A DNA stretch of 64,000 nucleotides from Streptomyces sp. CB02009. GTDB lineage: Bacteria; Actinomycetota; Actinomycetes; Streptomycetales; Streptomycetaceae. The notes beneath the pieces are model-generated. The model saw only the letters and a list, made by a program, of their open reading frames with translations, was not told the DNA's origin and made no database searches. The DNA lies in the NCBI RefSeq assembly GCF_001905825.1, contig NZ_LIVV01000012.1:74268-138267 (forward strand). Reading direction: 5' to 3'. Both the position numbers and the translations under genes were made by a program. Positions 52,053 through 61,041 of this stretch are shown here, piece by piece. How positions within the stretch are numbered: the first letter of the stretch is position 1; every line of letters starts with the position of its first letter.

Positions 52053-53948
52053 CTACGCAGCGGGCTGGGACGGCGGCGTCAGCTTCGGCATGGCCGAAGA
52101 CGGGCTGTCGGCCCGGCGGAACCGAGTCCTGTGCTCGGCCGTCTCCTCGTCGAGCGCCGTGGCGGCGGAGATGAGGGAGAGATGGGTGAACGCCTGAGGA
52201 AAGTTCCCCAGCTGCTCGCCCGAGGGCCCGATCTCTTCGGCGAAGAGGCCGACGTGATTGGCGTACGTCAGCATCTTGTCGAAGGCGTACCTTGCCTGCC
52301 CGATGCGTCCGCTCCGCGCCAGTGCTTCGACGTGGAGGAAGCTGCACAGGTTGAAGGTGCCTTCCGAGCCGCGCAGCCCGTCGGGTGAGGCCTGCGGGTT
52401 GTACCGGTAGACCAGACTGTCGCTGACCAGCTCGTCGTTCATCGCGTCGAGGGTGCTCAGCCAGTCGGGGTCGTGCGGTGAGATGAAGCCGACGCGGGGC
52501 ATGAGCAGGAGGGAGGCGTCCAGGACGTCCGTGTCGAAATGCTGGACGAAGGCCTTCCGGTCTTCGTGCCACCCGCGTTCGAGGATCTGCTGGAACACCG
52601 CGTCGCGTGCGTGGGTCCAGCGGCTGACATCGGCTGGGCGGGAAGAGGCAGCCGCGGCCCGTAGGCCGCGCTCGAACGCGACCCAGGTCATCAGCCGGCT
52701 GTAGGTGAAGTTCTGGCGGCCGCCCCTGGTCTCCCAGATTCCCTCATCCGGCTGGTCCCAGTTCTCGGTCAACCAGTCCAGTACGCCTGTCAGCGCCTTC
52801 CAGCCGCGGATGGCACCGATGTCGCCGTCCGCCACCAGGGCGTCCGCCGCCTCGCCGTAGATGTCGAGCTGGAGTTGGTCGGCTGCTGCGTTTCCGGCGC
52901 GAACCGGTCGTGAGCCCTTGTACCCCTCCAGGTGGTCCAGGGTCTCCTCGGTCAGGTGGGGGTCACCGTCCACCCGGTACATGATCTGCAAGGGGTGCCC
53001 GGAAGGCGTGCGACCCGCCTCGATCCTGTCACGCAGCCACCGACGGAAGGCCAGCGCCTCCTCGTAGAAGCCCAGATCGGTCAGTGCCCGCACGGAGAGC
53101 GCCGCATCACGAACCCAGGTGTATCGGTAGTCCCAGTTGCGTTCACCGCCGACCTGCTCGGGCAGTCCCATCGTCGCAGCGGCGATCGGCGCACCGCTCG
53201 GAGCGTAGGTGAGGAGTTTCAGGGCGATGGCCGACCGGTTGACCGCGTCCTGCCACCGACCGGTGTACGTGCACGAACCCAGCCAGGACAACCAGTAGGC
53301 TCGACAGGCGTCGAGTTCGGCGGCGACCTGGCCCAGGGACAGCTCCGGTGGCATCGCGACCCCACTGTCCGTCCCAGTGAGCGCGAACGCGGCACCCTCG
53401 CCGGCGGACAGGGCAAAGCGCGCCTCGACGTCGCCGTCCAGCTCGCGCAGGGCCACGCCGGGCGTTGCCTGGAGGTACAGGTCCGTGCCGGGTCCGTGGA
53501 ACGCTGCCGAGCGCTCGTCCGTGACGTTCACGCGATGGGTGGCGCGGCCGTAGTCGAAGCGCGGACGGCACACCAGCGTGAAGGAGAGCGTCCCTCGGAC
53601 CACGCGGACGGCACGCACGATGCGGTGCGTGCCCTGAGGTCCCGCAGAGTCGAGGGGCACCATGAAGTCCGCGACCTCGCCGACTCCGTCCGCCGACATG
53701 AACCGGGTGATCAGGATGGCGGTGTCCGACAGGTACAGCTGCCGTACGGTGAGCCCGGACCCCGCGGACGGGTCGGCGGCCAGGCGGCAGTAGCCGCCGC
53801 GGTCGGCGTCCAGCAGCGATCCGAAGACACTCGGCGAGTCGAACCGGGGGGTGCACCACCAGTCGACGGTTCCGCCGGCAGAGACCAGGGCGGCGGTCTG
53901 AAGGTCGCCGATCATCCCATGGTCGGCGATGGGAGCGTATCGGTCCAC
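52053..53948 (-). CDS. Glycoside hydrolase family 15 (glucoamylase/trehalase-like)
   Basis: 631 residues. An N-terminal beta-sandwich (about 1-230) precedes the (alpha/alpha)6 catalytic domain with YRYTWVRDAALSV, the first acid region DEGIWETRGG and the second AEEIGPSGEQLGNFPQAF. This GH15 group in actinobacteria includes trehalases and glucoamylases; the substrate is not decided. No signal peptide, so it is cytoplasmic. Confidence 0.9.
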   Translation of the reverse strand: MDRYAPIADHGMIGDLQTAALVSAGGTVDWWCTPRFDSPSVFGSLLDADRGGYCRLAADPSAGSGLTVRQLYLSDTAILITRFMSADGVGEVADFMVPLDSAGPQGTHRIVRAVRVVRGTLSFTLVCRPRFDYGRATHRVNVTDERSAAFHGPGTDLYLQATPGVALRELDGDVEARFALSAGEGAAFALTGTDSGVAMPPELSLGQVAAELDACRAYWLSWLGSCTYTGRWQDAVNRSAIALKLLTYAPSGAPIAAATMGLPEQVGGERNWDYRYTWVRDAALSVRALTDLGFYEEALAFRRWLRDRIEAGRTPSGHPLQIMYRVDGDPHLTEETLDHLEGYKGSRPVRAGNAAADQLQLDIYGEAADALVADGDIGAIRGWKALTGVLDWLTENWDQPDEGIWETRGGRQNFTYSRLMTWVAFERGLRAAAASSRPADVSRWTHARDAVFQQILERGWHEDRKAFVQHFDTDVLDASLLLMPRVGFISPHDPDWLSTLDAMNDELVSDSLVYRYNPQASPDGLRGSEGTFNLCSFLHVEALARSGRIGQARYAFDKMLTYANHVGLFAEEIGPSGEQLGNFPQAFTHLSLISAATALDEETAEHRTRFRRADSPSSAMPKLTPPSQPAA

Positions 53949-54090
53949 GGGGGCTCCTTAGGCCGTTCCCCGATCGACCCCCTCATCCAAGCTAACCCCT
54001 CACCGCAGACCGCGGCACCCCAGGAGTTCTTCCCCTGTGTCGGCGGGACACCACCCACTGTGCGGAGATCGCAACCGCAGAACAGGCAGA

Positions 54091-54119
54091 AGGGGCCGGC
54101 CGCAGTGCGACCGGCCCCT
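54091..54119 (-). terminator. Hairpin terminator after the APC permease
   Basis: 9-bp perfect stem AGGGGCCGG/CCGGCCCCT with an 11-nt loop. Confidence 0.75.
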
Positions 54120-54264
54120 CGCCTTCCCTCCGACAGGGGTCTGTGGCCGACGGAGAGAGTCTGAACCAACATGGGGGGCACCGGTTGGCTTTGTCGATGC
54201 ACGCATCGACGAACGGTCGGCTCAGCCGCTCGGTTCAGCATCTCCTGCCGACGACCGATCGGAA

Positions 54265-54281
54265 TGAGTAGAACTCACTCA
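54265..54281. promoter_or_regulatory. TGAGTA-N5-CACTCA inverted repeat (site 16)
   Basis: One mismatch. It is 317 bp upstream of the GH15 start, beyond the terminator, so its target is doubtful. Confidence 0.45.
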
Positions 54282-54305
54282 ACATCGTTCCTGGTCGTGG
54301 TCGGT

Positions 54306-55823
54306 TCAGACGCTTTCCGGGTCGCGCGCGGCGCGCAGCGGGTCCGGGCGGCCGGGTGCGGGGAAGGGGTCCTTCCAGAACCGGGGGGCCACCCGGCGCC
54401 ACACGAGCATCAGCACGATGCCGCACAGCGTGAGGAAGAGCGCGATGACCAGCGGCGGCCCCAACCCGAACCAGGAGACCCCGCTGTAGGAGTTGGCGGG
54501 ATCGGCCATGTCCCGTACGGACTCCACCAACAGCCAGCAGAGCATCCCGGCACCGACGAGGGGACCCACGCCAAGCAGGAGGAGGTTGCGCAGGCCGGTG
54601 GTCAGAAGGTGCCGGTGGTGGACCGCGCAGGCCAGGCCGGTGAGGGCGTAGTAGAAGGCGATGAGCAGGGACAGGGCGGTCAGGGAGTCGGCGAGGGCGT
54701 TGTCGCTGAGCCAGTGCATCACCAGGTACCAGACCACGGCGATGGCGGACACCCACCAGGTGGCGATGTCCGGAGTGTGGTGCCGCGGGTGGATGCGCCC
54801 CATGGCGTCCGGCAGTGCGCGGCGCCGCGCCATGGACAGTGCGGTGCGGGAGGCCGGGATGATGGTGGTCTGGGTCGAGGCGAGCGCCGACGTGGCGACG
54901 GCCAGCAGGACCACCCAGTCCCAGCCGCCGAGCACCTCCGTGGACAGGGCCGCGAACACCGCTTCCTCGTCATCCGCGCGGTCGCTGAGGAAGGCGGGAC
55001 CGCAGTAGGCGATCACGGCGAACGCCACAGAGACGTAGGTGACCAGAAGGATGACAGTGGCCCAGATGCCGGCGAGACCGGGCGCCGTGCTGGCGCCCTC
55101 CGTCTCCTCGGTGAGGTTGACCGCCGACTCCCAGCCCCAGAACACGAACACACCGAGCAGCAGCCCGGCGGTGAGGGGCGCGCCGCCCGCACCGAAGGGA
55201 TTGAGCCAGTCGACGGAGGGGCGGACGGCGTCGAGGCTGCTGGTTCCCGCGTACACGCGGTAGAGGGCGACGGCCACGAACACCAGGAGTCCGGCGATCT
55301 GCAGGAGAGTGAGCACGTTCTGGATGCGGGCGGAGGTCTGGGTGCTCCGTACGCACAGGAGGGACATCAGGAGGATGACGAGGACGGTGAGGGAGCGCAG
55401 TATCCACGCGTCGGACGCCCAGCCGTCCAGGCCGACTGCCAGGAGGGTGAAGCGTACCCCCACCTCCGCGAGGGAGCCGATGACGAGGACACCCGTCATG
55501 GCGATGGCCCAGCCGCCCATCCAGCCCGTGGTGGGGCCGAGGGCGCGGGAGACCCAGGAGAACGTGGTCCCGCAGTCCGGGTCGGCGCGGTTGAGGTAGT
55601 AGAACGCGGAGGCGATCAGCAGCATGGGCACGAACGAGGCCAGCATCACGCCCGGCACGTTGACCCCGACGAACGCGGCGATCGGGCCGATGACGGCCGC
55701 GAGCGAATAGGCGGGAGAGGTCGCGTTGAGACCGATCGCGACGGAGTCGACGAACCCGATGGCGTTCGGGTCGAGGGCGGCAGGCGGTGCGGACGCATCG
55801 GGAACATCGTGACTTCCGGCCAT
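54306..55823 (-). CDS. APC-family amino acid/polyamine permease
   Basis: 505 residues from the ATG at 55823 (AAGGAGGG upstream). About 12 to 14 helices; the first carries SVAIGLNATSPAYSLAA, the G-rich substrate site of APC transporters, and WGWESAVNLTEET matches helix 6. It probably imports an amino acid or amine. It is divergent from the saccharopine-dehydrogenase-like gene, and the gap carries two inverted copies of a 25-bp element. Confidence 0.9.
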   Translation of the reverse strand: MAGSHDVPDASAPPAALDPNAIGFVDSVAIGLNATSPAYSLAAVIGPIAAFVGVNVPGVMLASFVPMLLIASAFYYLNRADPDCGTTFSWVSRALGPTTGWMGGWAIAMTGVLVIGSLAEVGVRFTLLAVGLDGWASDAWILRSLTVLVILLMSLLCVRSTQTSARIQNVLTLLQIAGLLVFVAVALYRVYAGTSSLDAVRPSVDWLNPFGAGGAPLTAGLLLGVFVFWGWESAVNLTEETEGASTAPGLAGIWATVILLVTYVSVAFAVIAYCGPAFLSDRADDEEAVFAALSTEVLGGWDWVVLLAVATSALASTQTTIIPASRTALSMARRRALPDAMGRIHPRHHTPDIATWWVSAIAVVWYLVMHWLSDNALADSLTALSLLIAFYYALTGLACAVHHRHLLTTGLRNLLLLGVGPLVGAGMLCWLLVESVRDMADPANSYSGVSWFGLGPPLVIALFLTLCGIVLMLVWRRVAPRFWKDPFPAPGRPDPLRAARDPESV

Positions 55824-56180
55824 GCAGCCCTCCTTGTGCGTGGTGTTGGTGTGGAGACGGTCGCGGCGTGCCGCACGTACCGCCGGGAGGCCTCCGGGCC
55901 GGTCGCGGGCCCGACGCGCGGAAGGCGGGCCGGCCCGCGCCACGGTTCGGCCGGGATGGCCGGCGACTGCTGAGATCCCGCGGTACAGGAGAGGAAATGC
56001 GGCGGAGGGCACCTGGGTCAATAGCGTTGGCGTAAGGACGGTGTCGGGTCGAGTGCGGTGGCTCCGCCGCCACTCACCCGCCTGTCCGTTCTTATGCCAA
56101 CGGCATTGACGCTAGCTGGACGGGTCGCGTTGCATCGGCCCAGCGGAGGCACTCCGCTTCCCGGACGAAAGGTGTCTGAC
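55824..56180. promoter_or_regulatory. Divergent promoter region with a 25-bp inverted pair
   Basis: 357 bp between the APC permease and the saccharopine-dehydrogenase-like gene. The 25-bp element at 56017-56041 is repeated in inverse at 56086-56110 with 21 of 25 positions matching. Both contain CGTTGGC and TAAG. They may be paired operators or matched promoters. Confidence 0.65.
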
Positions 56181-57404
56181 ATGCGAGTCCTTCTCGTGGG
56201 TGCGGGCGGCGTGGGGACCGCCGTCACTCGCATCGCGGCCCGTCGCGACTTCCTGACCCACATGGTCGTCTCCGACTACGACCTGTCGAGGGCGGAGGCC
56301 ACGGTCGCCGCACTTCCCGAGGCGGGTGACCGGTTCAGCGCACGCCGCCTGGACGCCTCGGACGAGGAGGCCGTCCGACGGGTGCTCGTCGAGGAACGCT
56401 GTGACGTGCTGCTGAACGCGACCGATCCGCGCTTCGTGATGTACCTGTTCCGGGCGGCGCTGGCGGCCGGGGCGCACTACATAGACATGGCGATGTCGCT
56501 GTCGGCACCACACGCCGAGCAGCCGTACCGGGAATGCGGTGTCAAGCTCGGCGACGGCCAGTTCGAGCTGGCCGACCTGTGGGCGGACTCCGGGCGCCTG
56601 GCCCTGGTCGGGATGGGCGTGGAACCCGGCCTGTCCGATGTCTTCGCACGTTACGCGGCGGACGAGCTCTTCGACGAGATCGAGGAGATCGGCGTACGTG
56701 ACGGTGCGAACCTGACCGTGGAGGGCTACGAGTTCGCGCCCTCCTTCAACATCTGGACGACCATTGAGGAATGCCTCAACCCGCCGGTGGTCTACGAGCA
56801 GGACCGGGGCTGGTTCACCACCGCTCCCTTCAGCGAGCCGGAGGTGTTCGACTTCCCCGAGGGGATCGGCCCGGTGGAGTGCGTCAACGTGGAACACGAG
56901 GAGGTCCTCCTCATCCCCCGCTGGGTGGACGCGCGCCGGGTCACCTTCAAGTACGGCCTGGGTGACGACTTCATCGCCAAGCTGAAGACCCTGCACGCCC
57001 TGGGACTGGACTCCACGGCGAAAGTGACCGTGCAGGGCGAGGACGGTCCCGTACGGGTCTCCCCGAGGGACGTGGTCGCCGCCTGCCTGCCGGACCCCGC
57101 GACGCTCGGTGAGCGGATGACCGGCAAGACCTGTGCCGGCACCTGGGTCAAGGGCGTCAAGAACGGCGCACCGCGCGAGGTGTACCTCTACCACGTGGTG
57201 GACAACCAGTGGTCCATGCGCGAGTACGGTTCCCAGGCCGTCGTCTGGCAGACCGCCGTCAACCCGGTCGTCGCTCTCGAGCTCCTCGCCAACGGCGCCT
57301 GGTCGGGCAAGGGGCTGCTGGGCCCGGAAGCCCTGCCGCCGCGCCCCTTCCTCGACCTGCTCACGGCCTACGGCTCGCCGTGGGGCCAGCGCGAGCAGGA
57401 GTGA
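56181..57404 (+). CDS. Saccharopine-dehydrogenase-like oxidoreductase
   Basis: 407 residues from the ATG at 56181. Rossmann motif LLVGAGGVGTAV at the N-terminus; the GMGVEPGLSDVFA and C-terminal ALPPRPFLDLL regions match the saccharopine/carboxynorspermidine dehydrogenase family. It acts on an amino-acid- or polyamine-like imine by NAD(P)H-dependent reduction or oxidation. With the divergent APC permease it suggests uptake and use of one amine. Confidence 0.85.
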   Translation: MRVLLVGAGGVGTAVTRIAARRDFLTHMVVSDYDLSRAEATVAALPEAGDRFSARRLDASDEEAVRRVLVEERCDVLLNATDPRFVMYLFRAALAAGAHYIDMAMSLSAPHAEQPYRECGVKLGDGQFELADLWADSGRLALVGMGVEPGLSDVFARYAADELFDEIEEIGVRDGANLTVEGYEFAPSFNIWTTIEECLNPPVVYEQDRGWFTTAPFSEPEVFDFPEGIGPVECVNVEHEEVLLIPRWVDARRVTFKYGLGDDFIAKLKTLHALGLDSTAKVTVQGEDGPVRVSPRDVVAACLPDPATLGERMTGKTCAGTWVKGVKNGAPREVYLYHVVDNQWSMREYGSQAVVWQTAVNPVVALELLANGAWSGKGLLGPEALPPRPFLDLLTAYGSPWGQREQE

Positions 57405-57531
57405 CGGAGGCGGGTGCAGTTCCTCCGGCGTACGGCGGAGGAGCCGGGCGATGTGGCCTTTCCAGCTGTATTCCGCTTATCGCTGCATCAGCGAGGCCCC
57501 ATTCTCGGATCCGACGCAACGCCCGACAGAA

Positions 57532-57548
57532 TGAGTAATTCAAGGGCT
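57532..57548. promoter_or_regulatory. TGAGTA half-site (site 17)
   Basis: Left half perfect; right half (AGGGCT) unrelated. It lies 85 bp upstream of the doubtful ORF at 57633. Confidence 0.25.
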
Positions 57549-57632
57549 GGTCGCGGGGCTCGGAGCCACGTACCGTCGTCCCTGAGGCTGTGCGGGGGCT
57601 CTATCAGATCATCACCTGAACGGTTGACGTGT

Positions 57633-57884
57633 ATGTACCTTGATCCCTTCGCCGCTGTCGTCGCCTACGCTCGCGTGCGTCGGGAACGTGCATCGGAAGA
57701 AGGCGTCGGACCCTGTACGTGTGTCCCGTCCGACGCCGAGCCCGAATTTGGAGCAGGATTCTCGGACAGGTTCGTCGCCGGCGGCGAGCGAGGTGCCCGA
57801 TACCCGGGGACATGGCGTGATCACGAGGACGACGCGTTCGAACTCGCCGGGATACTTGCTGCGACGGAACGTGCACACAGGTGA
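57633..57884 (+). CDS. Possible small hypothetical protein
   Basis: 83 residues (MYLDPFAAVVAYARVRRERA to the end). Acidic C-terminal half (WRDHEDDAFELAGILAA). No clear ribosome site, but a half-site of the recurrent repeat sits at the usual distance. It is weak, and the opposite strand is also open. Confidence 0.3.
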   Translation: MYLDPFAAVVAYARVRRERASEEGVGPCTCVPSDAEPEFGAGFSDRFVAGGERGARYPGTWRDHEDDAFELAGILAATERAHR

Positions 57885-57980
57885 CCGCAGGCTCCGAAAG
57901 GACGCATGCGTCCGGTGAGAGGAATCCCGCGCATCATCCGCAGTCGCCATCCGCCTCGGCAGCGGAACCTAGGAACGACT

Positions 57981-58013
57981 GGGGGCACCCTGAGCAGTAC
58001 TCAGGGTACCCCC
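57981..58013. terminator. Strong hairpin terminator
   Basis: GGGGG-C-ACCCTGAG / CTCAGGGT-A-CCCCC stem with one mismatch and loop CAGTA, 70 bp beyond the minus-strand stop at 58083. Confidence 0.8.
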
Positions 58014-58082
58014 ATGGTCTGTGTGCGCCGTTTCCATTGGCTAGAAGCCCTTGGCTTCCTCGACCAAGATGTCCGATGCGCC

Positions 58083-58388
58083 TCAGTAGCATCCGTTGCC
58101 GTAGTTCGGCGCCGTAAGAGACTGCTGATTCGGGTAGTACGTCACCACGTACTCACTTCGGTAGGTGAATCCCGCAGTACATGAGACGGCGACTCGCCAC
58201 TTCCTCCCGATGTACCCATTGTTGACATGGCACGTCGCGCCACCGAAGTAGTAGCCGTAGGCCCCGTTGCTGGTGTTGTACGAACCTTCCGTGCAGGTGA
58301 GGACGCCGCTCGGTGTGGTGTACGCGGAGGCACCGCCCGCCGTCACCAGGATGGAACCGGCGGCAAGGAACGCCGCTCCCAGCGCCAT
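58083..58388 (-). CDS. Small secreted protein
   Basis: 101 residues with a Sec signal (MALGAAFLAAGSILVTAGG, cleavage near ASAYT). The mature part of about 78 residues has four cysteines (VLTCTEG, ATCHVNN, VSCTAGF, NGCY) and many Tyr and Asn residues, a compact disulfide-bonded fold. Unknown function. An upstream recurrent repeat lies 153 bp away. Confidence 0.75.
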   Translation of the reverse strand: MALGAAFLAAGSILVTAGGASAYTTPSGVLTCTEGSYNTSNGAYGYYFGGATCHVNNGYIGRKWRVAVSCTAGFTYRSEYVVTYYPNQQSLTAPNYGNGCY

Positions 58389-58703
58389 TGCTGTTTCCTC
58401 ATCGCCGACTTCATAGCGTCTCTCTTTGCGTTCGGCTCACCATGGATCCCTGGAAAGACGTGCATGCTCGGTCTTCCCGGGGATCATGGGCGCCGCCATG
58501 TGGGGGTGAAGCAGTCTCTGGCCCCGGCATCGTGCAAGCAATAGTAATCACTACTCTTCGACAGATAGTCAGCTCGTTGGCCTGTCGCTCCAACTAGACT
58601 TGGTTTAGAGGGAGTTGCTGCACGTCGATGGTCCAAATCCCGGCGGCGGCAACGGTCCTGGACGGCTCTCGGCGCGTGAGTCAGGGGATCTGGGGCCTTC
58701 CGG
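58389..58703. other. Promoter region of the small secreted protein
   Basis: 315 bp without a gene; it contains site 18 (58541-58557). Confidence 0.45.
58541..58557. promoter_or_regulatory. ATAGTA-N5-TACTCT inverted repeat (site 18)
   Basis: Two mismatches in the left half and one in the right; 153 bp upstream of the small secreted protein at 58388. Confidence 0.45.
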
Positions 58704-59417
58704 TCACAGACTGCCGGAGACCGAACTGGGCGTAGAGACCGTGACCTTCAGGACCTCGGCGTCACTGATGTCCCAGCCGATAGTCTGCCCCCGTTTGGTG
58801 GCAGTGGCCTTCGTGCTGGCATCGACGTCCCAACCGCCGCTGGCGAGAGCGTTCTTGTAGGCCTTCGCTGTTGCAGGGGAGCCCGTCTCATTCGAAGCCC
58901 GGTCATAGATGAGAGTGAGCGCGTCCTCCCGCTCGCTGCGAATATCACGGAGCTGGCGCGTCGGGGGCAGCAAGGGAGCGGCATCGAGGTAGTACAGGGA
59001 GACGTGCAGGTCTCCTTCGTCCCCCAGACCGATCGCCATCCTCTGCTGCCCACGCGTGGTCCAGCCTGCCGAGTTCATCTCGTAGCCAGCCACCGCCAAC
59101 CGGTCCTGGTAGCTCTCCAGGGCGTCGTACGCCGAGCCTCGGGGAGCGAAGGTCAACGCCAAAGCATGGCTGCCCTTCGTCTCGGCGTCCAGCGCAGTCG
59201 CGTTCCCGGGAAGGGGCAAGCGGGTGCGCACTCGCTCCTCCTCCCGACCGCCTTCGGGTGTGCCGGAGTTCCTGTCGTTCGAGCCGGTGGCAGACGGCGT
59301 ACTCTGCGACGGAATCGCAGTGGTCCCGCACGCGGTGACGGTGAAGGTCAGGGCACCTGCCATGAAGAGCGACGGGACGATTGCCTTGATATGCGGTTGC
59401 ACGAAGTTTACTCCCAT
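58704..59417 (-). CDS. Putative lipoprotein
   Basis: 237 residues. A short N-terminal hydrophobic segment ends in FTVTACG, a lipobox with Cys at about 30, followed by a Ser/Thr/Gly linker (to about 60) and a soluble domain rich in charged residues (DRLAVAGYEMNSAGWTTRG, LHVSLYYLDAAP). No enzyme motif seen. A near-perfect recurrent repeat lies 58 bp upstream. Confidence 0.75.
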   Translation of the reverse strand: MGVNFVQPHIKAIVPSLFMAGALTFTVTACGTTAIPSQSTPSATGSNDRNSGTPEGGREEERVRTRLPLPGNATALDAETKGSHALALTFAPRGSAYDALESYQDRLAVAGYEMNSAGWTTRGQQRMAIGLGDEGDLHVSLYYLDAAPLLPPTRQLRDIRSEREDALTLIYDRASNETGSPATAKAYKNALASGGWDVDASTKATATKRGQTIGWDISDAEVLKVTVSTPSSVSGSL

Positions 59418-59896
59418 ATCCGAGTCGCCGGTTCTCTTCCTGTCGAACCCTATGGGTGACGCTTTCGGTCGGTAGGAGTATTCACTACTCAGCGATCAGT
59501 TCGGAAATGTAGAGCGGAAGTGCAGCGCATGGTCTTCTTCCTGGGGGAATAGGGAGGATTTTGTGCTCGTCTGCACGTGCGGGTCATTCTGTGAAGGTTC
59601 TGCGGCGAGGCTGTGGCACATGTTCCCTGGTATGCGTTTCGCGCTCATGCCGACCCTTTGGGCAGCAACTGCAGGCGTGCTCGTGCCGGTTTTCGTACGT
59701 GTAGTGATGACAATTTCATATGCCAGAGATCGGCCTCGCGGCCGTATCTGCCGCGTTGCCAGGAGTCATGCACGCCCCTGTTCAGACGCAAGCGGCCTCG
59801 GGTGGGATGCCGGAGGACTCACCTGTACCAGATACGACCAGGGTTGAGGAGGCCCCGACAGGGAGCGGGTGCTTTCGGCCCCGTGATGACCTGGGT
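59418..59896. other. Intergenic region
   Basis: 479 bp with site 19 (59475-59491). An open frame from a GTG at 59563 has GGGAGGA upstream but poor codon bias. No other gene seen. Confidence 0.45.
59475..59491. promoter_or_regulatory. GGAGTA-N5-TACTCA inverted repeat (site 19)
   Basis: One mismatch; 58 bp upstream of the lipoprotein gene at 59417. Confidence 0.6.
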
Positions 59897-60736
59897 CTAC
59901 CCGCCGGTGGCGAAGCCGGGGAAGAGGGTCATTCCGCCGTCGACGTACAACGTCGTGCCCACCACGTAGTCCATGAGGTCGGAGGCGAGGGCGACCACGA
60001 CGCGCGCGATGTCCTCGGGCTCGCCGACCCGGTCGTACGGGATGAGTTGCAGCAGTTCCTCGGTCGCCTCCGGCGTCTCCCAGGCCGCGCGGTTGATGGG
60101 CGTCCTGATCGCGCCGGGGGCGACTGCGTTCACCCGGATCCCCTCCGGCGCCAGTTCCTGGGCGAGGGTCTGCATCATCATGAGGACACCGCCCTTCGAG
60201 GCGGCGTAGTTGACGTGCCCGGCCCAGGGAATGAGCTGGTGCACCGAACTCATGCAGATGATCTTCCCCGCGGACCGGGAGACCTCGGGGACGACCCCCC
60301 GGCGCCGGAACTCCTTGGTCGCCTCACGGGCACACAGGAACTGGCCGGTGAGATTGACGTCCAGCACCTTCTGCCACTGGTCGAGGGTCATCTCGGTCAG
60401 TCCGGCATCGCGTTGCAGTCCGGCGTTGGCGACCAGGATGTCGATCGTCCCGAACTCCTGGACCATCCGGTCCATCATGGCGACGACCTGGTCCTCCTGG
60501 GACACGTCGGCTTCGTACGCGGCGGCACGGACGCCGAGGGAGGCGATCTCGTCCACCACCTCCTGGGCGGCCGTACGGTCCGCCACGTAGTTCACGACCA
60601 CGTCGGCGCCGGCGCGCGCGAGACCAATGGCCGTGGCCCTGCCGATACCCGAATTGGCGCCGGTCACCAGAGCCTTCTGGCCGTGCAGCAGCCGTGCCGG
60701 GATCACTTCCGGCGGCGCTCCCTCGGTCGAGTTCAT
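59897..60736 (-). CDS. SDR oxidoreductase (glucose-1-dehydrogenase-like)
   Basis: 279 residues from the ATG at 60736. Cofactor motif TGANSGIGRA (about 25-34), NAGLQRD, catalytic YAASKGG with upstream Ser in MSSVHQL, and the C-terminal VGTTLYVDGGMTLFPGF typical of glucose-1-dehydrogenase-like SDRs. It faces the sigma/partner pair across a 305-bp gap. Confidence 0.9.
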   Translation of the reverse strand: MNSTEGAPPEVIPARLLHGQKALVTGANSGIGRATAIGLARAGADVVVNYVADRTAAQEVVDEIASLGVRAAAYEADVSQEDQVVAMMDRMVQEFGTIDILVANAGLQRDAGLTEMTLDQWQKVLDVNLTGQFLCAREATKEFRRRGVVPEVSRSAGKIICMSSVHQLIPWAGHVNYAASKGGVLMMMQTLAQELAPEGIRVNAVAPGAIRTPINRAAWETPEATEELLQLIPYDRVGEPEDIARVVVALASDLMDYVVGTTLYVDGGMTLFPGFATGG

Positions 60737-61041
60737 GCGGTCCTGCTTCCTGGTCGGGCGGCTTGCGCGGACTCGGCGCTGGCGCGCTCGGAGACGGCCA
60801 CGCAACCATCCGGCGACACGGTTGGCCTGCTCACGTGATCGGCCTTGGGCCGTTCGAGGCGGGATCTTCGTCCGGACGGACCAGACGACTGCGACCGTCG
60901 CCCCTGGTCTCGTCCGCGAAGCCGCAGGACGGCTGAACGGCGAGAAGTACCGGGAGCCACAGGACTCCTCCGAGGTCGCATGTAACGCGTTGGCCGCAAG
61001 TCGACAAGAGACAGTGAAGGGACGGCGCAGAGGGGATCGAT
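60737..61041. other. Divergent region, SDR / third sigma factor
   Basis: 305 bp, no gene. It should hold both promoters. GAGGGG lies before the sigma GTG at 61042. No copy of the recurrent repeat was found. Confidence 0.45.

Larger units (their letters stand above)
53949..54305. other. Intergenic region
   Basis: 357 bp with a 9-bp-stem terminator (54091-54119) and site 16 (54265-54281). No gene seen. Confidence 0.5.
57405..58082. other. Mostly non-coding region
   Basis: 678 bp. It contains one doubtful small ORF (57633), a TGAGTA half-site (57532-57537) and a strong hairpin (57981-58013). Third-position G+C bias is weaker here than in the flanking genes. Confidence 0.5.

Noticed and set aside
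59563..59847. Possible small plus-strand gene with GGGAGGA before a GTG
   Set aside because: Ribosome site is good and a recurrent repeat lies 72 bp upstream, but codon bias is poor and no motif or signal is seen; left out as too weak.
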